In this document: positions 1-5,674 of the stretch, in pieces | How positions within the stretch are numbered: position 1 is the stretch's first letter | How the letters are laid out: each line of letters begins with the position of its first letter | Source of the DNA: Lachnospiraceae bacterium UBA7188 | GTDB taxonomy: Bacteria; Bacillota; Clostridia; Lachnospirales; Lachnospiraceae | NCBI GenBank assembly: GCA_002490995.1 | Contig: DKVC01000198.1 | Span: forward strand, 1-7,123 | DNA: 7,123 nucleotides | Direction: 5' to 3' | Notes under the pieces: generated by a model | What the model saw: the letters and a program-made list of their open reading frames with translations, nothing else | Databases searched by the model: none | What the model was told of the DNA's origin: nothing | Translations under genes and position numbers: made by a program

Positions 1-10
1 ATAGTATATT

Positions 11-17
11 CCTCCTT
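11..17 (-). promoter_or_regulatory. Shine-Dalgarno site of a gene starting at the left edge
   Basis: On the minus strand the window ends with AAGGAGG followed by AATATACTAT. If the next base outside is G, an ATG begins at position 2 with an eight-base spacer, which is ideal. No coding sequence of this gene is visible. The sigma-28 promoter at 270-244 drives toward it, so a flagellar gene, probably a flagellin, is expected; that identity is inference. Confidence 0.7.
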
Positions 18-32
18 GAATGAATTTGAAAT

Positions 33-48
33 GCCTCTTCCTTGAGGC
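33..48 (-). promoter_or_regulatory. GGA-loop hairpin, possible CsrA site
   Basis: On the minus strand GCCTC and GAGGC form a perfect five-base-pair stem around the loop AAGGAA. The loop GGA and the GGA of the nearby AAGGAGG are spaced as a CsrA dimer site could be. The hairpin is seen directly; CsrA binding is inferred by comparison with hag-type leaders. Confidence 0.35.
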
Positions 49-243
49 TATTGGGGTCTGCTTCCGTCCGGTTCGCACGTCCGGACTTCCGGACTTCCGC
101 CAACCATAATTGGGTACATCCCGGCAATCGTGCGAATTACCCTGGGATCCCAAGATGTAAGCTGAAAACAGATATGTCTATCCTTAGCACCAGAAGCCAG
201 GCTAATACAAGGCTTCTCTCTGCTTCCACTCCACTTAGTAAAT

Positions 244-270
244 ATATCGGAATCTTTCGGGATTACTTTA
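244..270 (-). promoter_or_regulatory. Sigma-28 (SigD/FliA) flagellar promoter
   Basis: On the minus strand TAAAGTAA (270-263) and TCCGATAT (251-244) are separated by exactly 11 bases. This fits the sigma-28 consensus TAAAGTTT-N11-GCCGATAA and the SigD form TAAA-N15-GCCGATAT very closely. Transcription should start near 237 and run off the left edge of the window. The -35 element begins only 13 bases from the rearrangement scar at 283-299, so the breakpoint just spared this promoter. Confidence 0.8.
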
Positions 271-282
271 GCACATTTTAGA

Positions 283-299
283 AATTTCCTCTTTCATCT
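283..299 (-). repeat. 17-base remnant of the glycosyltransferase 3' end
   Basis: The bases aatttcctctttcatct (plus strand) are identical to 3322-3338 inside the glycosyltransferase and to 1515-1531 in the orphan tail copy. There they encode the codons just before the flagellin-like tail. Here the match stops exactly where the Rpn fragment starts at 300, and nothing further of the tail follows on the left. The position at a junction makes chance less likely, but 17 bases is short. Confidence 0.5.
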
Positions 300-480
300 A
301 GATAATTCAGGTACTTGGCCTTATCCTCCTTTTTGTAATCGCTTTCGTAGTCTACGATGGCAGCAGTGCCGTCCGCGAGTTCGAACAGATTGTCCAGGCG
401 CAGTTCCTTTACCCTGACAGCCGGTATATTTGTGGGCAGGACGGCTCTGATTTCAGGCAGGTTAAGCCTGTATACACGAA
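300..480 (-). pseudogene. Truncated Rpn-family nuclease fragment
   Basis: These 181 bases align without gaps to 2366-2546 of the larger Rpn-type gene, with about eight differences counted by eye. They keep about 60 residues, equal to residues 49-108 of that protein, including LRLDNLFELADGT and IVDYESDYKKED, with only three amino-acid changes (G to R, D to N, T to A). Both ends are lost. On the N-terminal side homology stops at 480, beside the promoter of the DUF3800 gene. On the C-terminal side it runs into the 17-base glycosyltransferase scrap, where the reading frame gives LDERGNF and stops. The reading frame from 493 to 278 has no Shine-Dalgarno. It is a relic of the nuclease core and probably makes no protein. 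Confidence 0.85.
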
Positions 481-486
481 TTTCGC

Positions 487-515
487 TTGACAATAAAGAA
501 AAGCTTGGATAAACT
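487..515 (+). promoter_or_regulatory. Sigma-A type promoter of the DUF3800 gene
   Basis: A perfect -35 hexamer TTGACA (487-492) is followed after 17 bases by TAAACT (510-515), which matches four of six positions of TATAAT. The predicted start near 522 leaves a leader of about 45 bases before the GTG at 568. The -35 begins seven bases after the end of the Rpn fragment, so the promoter came with the DUF3800 cassette or was created at its junction. Confidence 0.65.
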
Positions 516-567
516 GGAAGTGTTGAAAAAACGCTGATGCAGGCGTATTTGGGGTGAGGTGAAACAG

Positions 568-1323
568 GTGTCAGACTGTACAGTATATATTGATGAAGCG
601 GGCGATTTAGGCATCAGGCGTGGCACACAATGGTTCGTCCTGAGCGCCGTAATCGTAGACAAAACAGACGAGCAAAAAATCAGGAGCAAAATTGCGCAGA
701 TTAAAGCGGCAATAAACGTAAATGAAATTCATTTGCGAAAAATACCGGATTTTAACAAGCGGGGGCTTATTGTCAGAGAATTGAACAGCGAGAGCTTTAC
801 GTATATGAATATTTTGGTGGATACCACGAAGTTTGACCAGGCAAAGATACCTTCGCCGATCATTGCGTACAACTACGTTTGCAAATATTTATTGCAGAGG
901 GTTTCTTGGTATTTGCAGGCCGCCGGAAAAGTGGCGGATATTGTGCTTTCTGCGCGTGGTACAGCCCGGGATGGAGAATTGATACAGTACATTCAAGACA
1001 AACTTTTGCCATATCCAAATAATGATATAGATAAATCTGTTTTTGACAGAGTATCTGCGCGAACTGCGGCAACATGGGATTTGCTACAGTTAGCAGACGT
1101 ATGCGCCACAACAATGTTTCTTACTTATGAAATTAACGGATACGGGTTTTCTGTTCCATGCTATTCAATGGCCTTAGCAGACCATCTTTACCGAAAGAAT
1201 GGAAAAGTTGATAGTTATGGAATCAAATTTTTTACACAGGAGATGAAACCGGATGTTAATGAGCTAAAGGCAACCCGCATATGTGCAAAAAAAGAAAGAA
1301 CCCCCGGCACGACTACCACATGA
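568..1323 (+). CDS. DUF3800 domain protein
   Basis: A protein of 251 residues if translation starts at GTG 568. That start is preferred because GAGGTG at 556-561 lies six bases upstream, whereas GTG 559 overlaps this site. The protein opens with VYIDEAGD (residues 6-13), the acidic signature typical of DUF3800, and carries LLQLADVCA (172-180) near its C-terminal third. From general knowledge these acidic motifs suggest an RNase H-like nuclease fold, but the family has no firmly established function and is often scattered next to mobile or defence genes. Length fits a full copy. The last residues (KKERTPGTTTT) are low in complexity because the reading frame runs into a folded element, and the TGA stop sits inside a hairpin. 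The gene points against its neighbours and is flanked by broken Rpn and glycosyltransferase pieces, as expected for an inserted cassette. Confidence 0.8.
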   Translation: MSDCTVYIDEAGDLGIRRGTQWFVLSAVIVDKTDEQKIRSKIAQIKAAINVNEIHLRKIPDFNKRGLIVRELNSESFTYMNILVDTTKFDQAKIPSPIIAYNYVCKYLLQRVSWYLQAAGKVADIVLSARGTARDGELIQYIQDKLLPYPNNDIDKSVFDRVSARTAATWDLLQLADVCATTMFLTYEINGYGFSVPCYSMALADHLYRKNGKVDSYGIKFFTQEMKPDVNELKATRICAKKERTPGTTTT

Positions 1324-1371
1324 CAAACATGCTGGTGAAACACCCTCGTGTGATCCGGCAACGTTCTTTCT
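1293..1371 (+). repeat. Branched palindromic element over the DUF3800 3' end
   Basis: Nested complementary arms can be traced: GAAAGAAC (1294-1301) with GTTCTTTC (1363-1370); CCGG (1304-1307) with CCGG (1355-1358); CACGA (1308-1312) with TCGTG (1346-1350); and ACCACATG (1315-1322) with CATG-C-TGGT (1328-1336) around the loop ACAAA. An alternative small hairpin GGTG-AAA-CACC (1334-1344) competes with the last stem. The whole could fold as a long bulged hairpin of about 79 bases. The last eleven codons or so and the stop of the DUF3800 gene lie within it. It may act as a terminator, an RNA stabiliser or a recognition end of a mobile cassette. There is no long T run, so a classical terminator is not its best explanation. 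Confidence 0.6.
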
Positions 1372-1422
1372 ATCCTTTAGTGTATGCGATTTCATGTCAA
1401 ATGTCAATAGGAAAATAAAAAA

Positions 1423-1629
1423 CAAGTATAATCTACAGCTATGAATTAACCAAGCCGGGACAGTACGCCCTGGTTCGCCTGGCCGGCTTGAGCCAACATT
1501 GCCTGGCCGGCTTGAATTTCCTCTTTCATCTGCTGTATTTTCCTGTCCTCCGGAAGCAGGAGTTCCATCTGTCCTATCACGGCTAAAGCAGCCTGGTACT
1601 GCCCTGCCTGGGCGATATTTTTGATCTTT
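1423..1629 (-). pseudogene. Orphan 3' end of a flagellin-tailed glycosyltransferase
   Basis: This segment is a close copy of 3229-3437, the last 60 or so codons of the glycosyltransferase plus about 20 bases behind the stop. The frame is open: IAQAGQYQAALAVIG, then LLPEDRKIQQMKEE, then the tail AGQAMLAQAGQANQGVLSRLG interrupted only by the stop at 1448-1446. The flagellin-like tail is thus kept and even ends SRLG, closer to flagellin SLLG than the intact gene's SRPG. There is no start codon or Shine-Dalgarno; the segment is joined at 1630 to the last bases of the Rpn gene, which stops in another frame. It is best read as the remains of a second glycosyltransferase copy. Confidence 0.85.
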
Positions 1630-1638
1630 TTCCGTTTA

Positions 1639-2688
1639 TCATACAGCGCCCATTTCCCTGCGCATCACATCTATCTCATCCAGAGTAAAGCCTGAAACGA
1701 TGGAGGCAATCTCTTCAGAGGAATAGCTCTTTCTGATCATTTTGAGTACACATTCCCTTTTTTCTCTGGCGAGATTCAGCTTGTTTTCTTCCTCCGCCTT
1801 GGCCAGCAGAGACTTTTCTGCCTTAGCAAGAGCCAGTCTCTTCTCTTCCTCCGCCTTTGCAAGAGCAAGTTTCTTCTCTTCTTCTGCCTTAGCCAATGCC
1901 TGTAGTTTCTCTTCTTCAAATATTCTTGCGACTTTAGTCATCTCAATCATCCTCCTTATTTTATTGGCAGTTTCCTCATCAATCAGCTTATCTGTGAAAG
2001 CCAATATTCCCGCCAGTGTAAAAAGCTGCTGGCTTCGATCCCGGATCTGCGTCGCCAGAGTTACTGTTTCACGAATTTTCTCTTCTTTCTCTTCCTTTTT
2101 CCGATAGGAAAGAGGCATGATAATAAATCTCATCAGATCCTCATCCTCAAGCAGTTCGTTCTTTTCCACTTTGGATTTCAATTGCCGGAAAATTCTGTCA
2201 GAATCCTACTCCGACAGGAAAGCTGGTTCCAGTGTCACTTTGACGGCACCGATATTATATTCAGCAGAGATCTGTTTTCTTGTGATGTCTCCTGTATAGA
2301 TGACAATCATACGCAGCTGCGGGCAGTCCATTTTTTCATCCAGGTATCGATTAACGATCCCAGCCAGATAATTCAGGTACTTGGCCTTATCCTCCTTTTT
2401 GTAATCGCTTTCGTAGTCTACGATGGCAGCAGTGCCGTCCGCGAGTTCGAACAGATTGTCCAGGCGCAGTTCCTTTACTCTGACAGTCGGTATATTTGTG
2501 GGCAGGACGGCCCTGATTTCAGGCAAGTCAAGCCCGTATACCCGGAAGCTTTTTCCTTTGAAAGATTCGGCAAGTACCTTGCTAGTGATATCTTTGTTTT
2601 GGTAAGCGATCGGATGGCCATCTGGATAAATCACTTCCTTTGCTGCCGCGTTTTGTTCCATCCCTTTTTGGGTTTCGTTTTCTTTCAT
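1639..2688 (-). pseudogene. Rpn-family PD-(D/E)XK nuclease, nonsense-interrupted
   Basis: From ATG 2688 the frame gives 160 residues up to a TAG at 2208-2206, then stays open in the same frame for another 188 codons to TGA at 1641-1639. One codon change would restore a 349-residue protein. The first part has LRLDNLFELADGTAAIVDYE (residues 74-93) and IVIYTGDI, the core of the Rpn / COG5464 family of recombination-promoting nuclease or transposase-like proteins. The usual E-x-Q/K position reads E-S-D (93-95), so the active site may also be altered. The second part has a typical helical region (DEDLMRFIIMPLSY) and a charged coiled coil. The usual role is DNA cleavage linked to recombination. AGGAAAGG lies seven bases before the ATG. 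The frameshift-free break makes a recent pseudogene most likely; stop readthrough is the alternative. Confidence 0.8.
1781..1912 (-). repeat. 33-base hendecad repeats in the Rpn gene
   Basis: On the minus strand about four units of roughly 33 bases encode the 11-residue pattern LALAKAEEEKK, with one shorter unit (LALAKAEKS) missing two residues. Eleven-residue periodicity fits a right-handed or straight coiled coil, and such alanine-lysine-glutamate blocks are common near the C-terminus of Rpn-type proteins. The tandem array is prone to expansion and contraction by slippage. Confidence 0.7.
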
Positions 2689-2883
2689 ACTTTTGCCTTT
2701 CCTGGATACAGAAATGTCGCTGCAGGAAAGACGGTTCTCCCTTCCTGCACTGGTTTATATGTTTCAATTACGTGGGATACAGGCTCCCGCCCAGCAAGAA
2801 GTTCGATACAATAGAAGTCATGAAGAAAAGACCTTATAGTCTTTGAATGACTGTTGGATTTGAATTCTTTGCCTGTGTTTAGA

Positions 2884-2898
2884 GTATCATAATGATAC
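2884..2898. promoter_or_regulatory. Perfect palindrome upstream of the Rpn gene
   Basis: GTATCAT-A-ATGATAC is a perfect seven-plus-seven base inverted repeat with a one-base centre, about 195 bases before the Rpn start. On the minus strand it contains TATGAT, which could serve as a -10 element, but I see no good -35 at the right spacing. It could be an operator; this is weakly supported. Confidence 0.25.
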
Positions 2899-2967
2899 CG
2901 GAATTGCAAGGGAAATTTTCAGAATTCGTGCTGTTCCACAAAGTGCAAACAAATGTACTCACGAATA

Positions 2968-3068
2968 TATACTCACGGTCAAAAACATTTGCCAATCTGA
3001 ATGTATAACAAGCGGGCGCATCAGTACTGTAGAACAGAAAATGGAAAGTAAATGCGCTCGCGAGTATA
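2968..3068. repeat. Hairpin repeat element, copy 1
   Basis: This 101-base element begins TATACTCACG and ends CGCGAGTATA, so its ends are inverted repeats (TATACTC/GAGTATA). Inside, GCGGGCGCAT (3012-3021) pairs with ATGCGCTCGC (3052-3061) with one G-T pair on the plus strand. Its left part (AAAAACATTTGCC and TGTATAAC) is shared with copy 2 at 3136-3237. It has no reading frame of note. Confidence 0.65.
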
Positions 3069-3135
3069 ATAAACACGGCATGGGATTCCTCACACACCGT
3101 GCCTTTTCATTCTTTATAGAATTGTCTTTTGTACT

Positions 3136-3237
3136 TATACTCACGTTTAAAAACATTTGCCGGCCTACATGTATAACGAGTGAGCGCTGATGCAATGCGG
3201 TGTAAAATGGTGATAAATGAATGCGCTCACAAGTATA
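3136..3237. repeat. Hairpin repeat element, copy 2
   Basis: This copy starts TATACTCACG and ends AAGTATA, with the inner stem GTGAGCGC (3180-3187) and GCGCTCAC (3223-3230) pairing perfectly. Compared with copy 1, one base pair changes from C-G to T-A and another from G-T to A-T, so the stem is kept although its sequence differs. The element begins 16 bases behind the glycosyltransferase stop and would lie in its 3' untranslated RNA. The end of such an element (ACAAGTATA) also survives beside the orphan tail at 1423. Between the two copies (3069-3135) I see only a weak CACGG/CCGTG stem with a T-rich tail. Confidence 0.65.
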
Positions 3238-3252
3238 GCCTACAGCTATGAA

Positions 3253-3322
3253 TTAACCAGGCCGGGACAATACGCCCTGGTTCGCCTGGCCGGACTGAGC
3301 CAACATTGCCTGGCCGGCCTGA
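3253..3322 (-). repeat. Flagellin-derived 3' segment in the glycosyltransferase gene
   Basis: The last 21 codons read AGQAMLAQ, then SG, then QANQGVLS, then RPG. The flagellin in this window reads AGQAMLAQ, SN, QANQGVLS, LLG, so 18 of 21 residues agree. At DNA level 3266-3322 matches 5769-5825 at about 52 of 57 positions by eye. Similarity falls off just upstream of the AGQ codons, and TAATTC including the stop codon is shared. This points to transfer or gene conversion of a flagellin 3' end rather than convergence. Confidence 0.85.
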
Positions 3323-5607
3323 ATTTCCTCTTTCATCTGCTGTATTTCCCTGTCTTCCGGAAGCAGGCGTTCCATCTGTCCTATCACGGCTAACGCAGCC
3401 TGGTACTGTCCTGCCTGGGCGAGATTTTTGATCTTTACCTTAATCTGGGCGGCCAGCATCCGGAATTCTCCCGCAGCCTGCCGGGATTCCTGCTGTCTGC
3501 GGTTCATCTGCCTTTCCAGCCATCTCAGATATTGTTTCATAATATTGGATAGGCCAGGAAGTAAGCTGTTGAGTTCTTTGACGCTGTTTACGGCTTCCGA
3601 ATAATTGCCCTCTTCCGTCTGCTCCAGCAAGTGCAGGACGGCATAAGCGCCTCTGTCTTCCTCAGGCAGGATATCCGGCATCTCCCGGATGATTTCTTCC
3701 CGATAGATCCTCTGGCACAGGGCCGTCCTGCAATCGGCGTATACCCGCAGCCCTTCCAGTATGTTTTGGGAATCGGCGTTGTCAATTTCCTGCCATGTAT
3801 CGCCTTCCCGTCTCTCCAGCGCAGCAGCCGCACTGCTTGCACGGCTGACACCGCAAGCCGCTTCCCAGGCCAGCATGCGGATGCTCCCAGGTTCCAATAC
3901 AGCCTGAAATTGCCGGGTCCACCATTCCGCTTCTCCCCAGGAAAATCTGCTGAAATACCATGTAATTCCTCTTTCCCAGCGGGAAAACGGAATCTTTTCC
4001 AGTACTAGTCCACTGTCGCCGCCAAAGTGTTTCACTGCGCCGGGTGTGTCAAAGGATTTCATCAGAGGCATGCTTTCTTCCATCCTATCCCAGAGTTCCG
4101 ATTCCAGCCGCTCCGCCTCTTCTGCGGTATAGCCCCGCGTCCATTCTATGGCAGATTCCCCAGGGTCTCCTACTGTCCCATTGTCTTCCTTATCTGCATC
4201 CGCCGCTTCCCTGTCCGGCAGGAATGCCGCCACAGACAGGCGGAGCAGTTTCAGGAACCAGTGTTCAGACGCTATGTCCTGGTAAGCGGCAGCCGTCTTT
4301 ATCCGATCCGATAAGGTCTCCGCCTTTTCGCAGTTTTCCCTGATCTGCTGTAACAGGAAATCTTCCCATCCTTCCCGGCTTAAAAGGATATCGCACATTT
4401 CCCTGTATAGCCCCCGCTCTTTCTCCTCCGCCTTCCCCATACGTCCCAGTATCTCCTGCACCATGGGAAAATCAGCGTAGTCCCGACCCTTTTCCCATTC
4501 CATGCGCCGGAACCACTGCCAGGCTAGGGCATCCTTTCCCTGGGAGATGGCCGCCCTTACCCCATTGCCCAGGACGAGGCTCTGGCGCCTGGGATGAAAG
4601 CAGGTGTTGGTCATTGGCATGTTGTATTCCATGTACTCATCATCGTTTTTCAGGTAATCCTGATAAGTCTCCCAGTAATATGTCACATGTTCCAGGCATT
4701 TGTCATATTGCCCCTTTTCCAGATAGGCCACGGTGAGCCGGCCTGCTATCAACGCTTTTGCCATCTTGTCTATACGGCTGTTTTTCAGGTGGCGTTCCCC
4801 TCTGTCTATGGCCTCTTCATAGCGCTGCAGTTCGATATAGCAATTGATCTCATTGGCATAGAGGGATGGCAGGAAACAATCCTCATCCATTGTCCCCTGT
4901 TCCGCCTTCCGGATGCTTTCCAGGGAGAGAGAGAGGGAGGCTTCTCTGTCGCCGATAGAATTGTATTCCTGTGCCAATTGCATGGCATTGCGTATACTCG
5001 TGGGATCTTCCGCCAGTTCCTCCTTCAGCAGGCTGATATTCCGCCGGGCATGGGCTTCCTGCTCCTGAGGATTCTGATAGATATAGCCATAATGGTGGAC
5101 ATAGACGTCCAGCTTCTTCGGCAAGCCCGGCGCTCTGTTGAAGCACTCATGGATCCGATGGATAAACCGGATATCCGGCTCCAGGCGGATCATCCTCCCC
5201 ACCACCAGCTCCGTATACTCGGAGCCGTCCTGAACCAGGTAATTGCGCTGGGTATAGAGACCCACGCCATAGCCCCTGTACTCCCCGGAACGGAAAAAGC
5301 GAATGATTTCTCCCACATCCTCAAACCATTCGTCGTCATCCAGGTACAGGAACCATTCCCCTTTCGCCTTCCGCAATCCTGCATTGCGTGCTTTCGAGAA
5401 ATCCCTGCACCATTCAAAAGGAATGATTTTGTCAGTATATTCCCCGATTATCTTCCTCACTTCTTCGCCGCAGCCTGTGTCCACCAGAATTAATTCCGAT
5501 GAGAGATTTTCCAGAAGCGGTTTCACGGAATCCAGGCACTTCCTCACGGTGTCCGGGCGATTGGAGATCAGAACGGATATGGTCAATAAAACTGGGCGTT
5601 TGTTCAT
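3253..5607 (-). CDS. Family 2 glycosyltransferase with flagellin-like C-terminal tail
   Basis: A protein of 784 residues from ATG 5607, with AAGGA seven bases upstream. The longer frame from ATG 5706 is rejected because it starts inside the flagellin terminator. Residues 1 to about 105 form a GT2 (GT-A fold) domain: LLTISVLISNR, ILVDTGC (D43), DFSKARNAG (69-77) and LYLDDDEWF, with the metal-binding DxD at 90-92. HRIHECF (150-156) and HHYGY (171-175) are typical of GT2 enzymes that continue into TPR-like helices, and the rest is mostly helical. The cytoplasmic enzyme should move a sugar from a nucleotide donor. Placement directly behind a flagellin gene, as with the Clostridioides difficile flagellin glycosyltransferase next to fliC, makes flagellin the likely acceptor. 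Residues 764-784 copy the flagellin C-terminus. No signal peptide or membrane segment is visible. Confidence 0.85.
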   Translation of the reverse strand: MNKRPVLLTISVLISNRPDTVRKCLDSVKPLLENLSSELILVDTGCGEEVRKIIGEYTDKIIPFEWCRDFSKARNAGLRKAKGEWFLYLDDDEWFEDVGEIIRFFRSGEYRGYGVGLYTQRNYLVQDGSEYTELVVGRMIRLEPDIRFIHRIHECFNRAPGLPKKLDVYVHHYGYIYQNPQEQEAHARRNISLLKEELAEDPTSIRNAMQLAQEYNSIGDREASLSLSLESIRKAEQGTMDEDCFLPSLYANEINCYIELQRYEEAIDRGERHLKNSRIDKMAKALIAGRLTVAYLEKGQYDKCLEHVTYYWETYQDYLKNDDEYMEYNMPMTNTCFHPRRQSLVLGNGVRAAISQGKDALAWQWFRRMEWEKGRDYADFPMVQEILGRMGKAEEKERGLYREMCDILLSREGWEDFLLQQIRENCEKAETLSDRIKTAAAYQDIASEHWFLKLLRLSVAAFLPDREAADADKEDNGTVGDPGESAIEWTRGYTAEEAERLESELWDRMEESMPLMKSFDTPGAVKHFGGDSGLVLEKIPFSRWERGITWYFSRFSWGEAEWWTRQFQAVLEPGSIRMLAWEAACGVSRASSAAAALERREGDTWQEIDNADSQNILEGLRVYADCRTALCQRIYREEIIREMPDILPEEDRGAYAVLHLLEQTEEGNYSEAVNSVKELNSLLPGLSNIMKQYLRWLERQMNRRQQESRQAAGEFRMLAAQIKVKIKNLAQAGQYQAALAVIGQMERLLPEDREIQQMKEEIQAGQAMLAQSGQANQGVLSRPG

Positions 5608-5660
5608 GTTATTTTCCTTCCTCCAGGAAGCGCCGCATAAGGGGGGTCCTTCCTCAGTAC
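5608..5660 (-). promoter_or_regulatory. Purine-rich leader and ribosome site of the glycosyltransferase
   Basis: The minus-strand leader contains AGGAAG and CTTCCT arms that can pair, then GGAGGAAGGAAAATAAC before the ATG at 5607. AAGGA at a seven-base spacing decides the start. The several GGA motifs could attract CsrA, as suggested for the leader at the left edge, but this is only a possibility. Confidence 0.4.
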
Positions 5661-5674
5661 AGCCATTTCCTTTG

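Larger units (their letters stand above)
1..237 (-). promoter_or_regulatory. Long structured 5' leader of a flagellar gene
   Basis: This stretch of about 237 bases lies between the predicted sigma-28 start site and the Shine-Dalgarno at the left edge, and I see no credible gene in it on either strand. It holds several stems: AGAAGCC/GGCTTCT (192-198 with 211-217), GTCCGG/CCGGAC (66-71 with 81-86, with CCGGACTT repeated at 89-96), and GCCTC-AAGGAA-GAGGC (33-48). The last one shows GGA in its loop, 15 bases from the AAGGAGG site. A GGA-loop hairpin next to a GGA in the Shine-Dalgarno resembles the two-site CsrA arrangement known in the Bacillus subtilis hag leader. CsrA control is inference. 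I looked for a c-di-GMP-I riboswitch core and did not recognise one. Confidence 0.5.

Noticed and set aside
1..240. c-di-GMP riboswitch in the flagellar leader
   Set aside because: I searched by eye for the conserved GEMM-I core and tetraloop-receptor pattern and did not find it; only simple stems are visible.
42..281. Plus-strand frame of 79 codons
   Set aside because: It is antisense to the sigma-28 promoter and structured leader, has no ribosome site and no family features.
278..493. A real 71-residue protein from the Rpn fragment
   Set aside because: The frame exists only because both ends happen to be open; it holds a part of the nuclease core without its N- and C-terminal regions and lacks a Shine-Dalgarno.
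2206..2208. Pyrrolysine or programmed readthrough at TAG
   Set aside because: No PYLIS-like context or known Pyl enzyme family is involved, and a decayed second copy lies nearby, so a nonsense mutation is simpler.
2182..2814. Plus-strand frame of 210 codons
   Set aside because: It is the complement of the Rpn coding region; the minus strand carries the family motifs and the second copy at 300-480 confirms which strand is coding.
2685..2909. Small minus-strand frame of 74 codons overlapping the Rpn start by ATGA
   Set aside because: It starts at a TTG with no Shine-Dalgarno, shows no recognisable motif, and its first part crosses a palindrome. The overlap is suggestive but not enough.
2968..3237. 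CRISPR array
   Set aside because: There are only two diverged copies of about 102 bases with internal hairpins, not short identical repeats with unique spacers.
4594..5493. Plus-strand frame of 299 codons
   Set aside because: It lies antisense to the GT2 domain and TPR-like part of the glycosyltransferase, and has a composition typical of a reverse-strand shadow.
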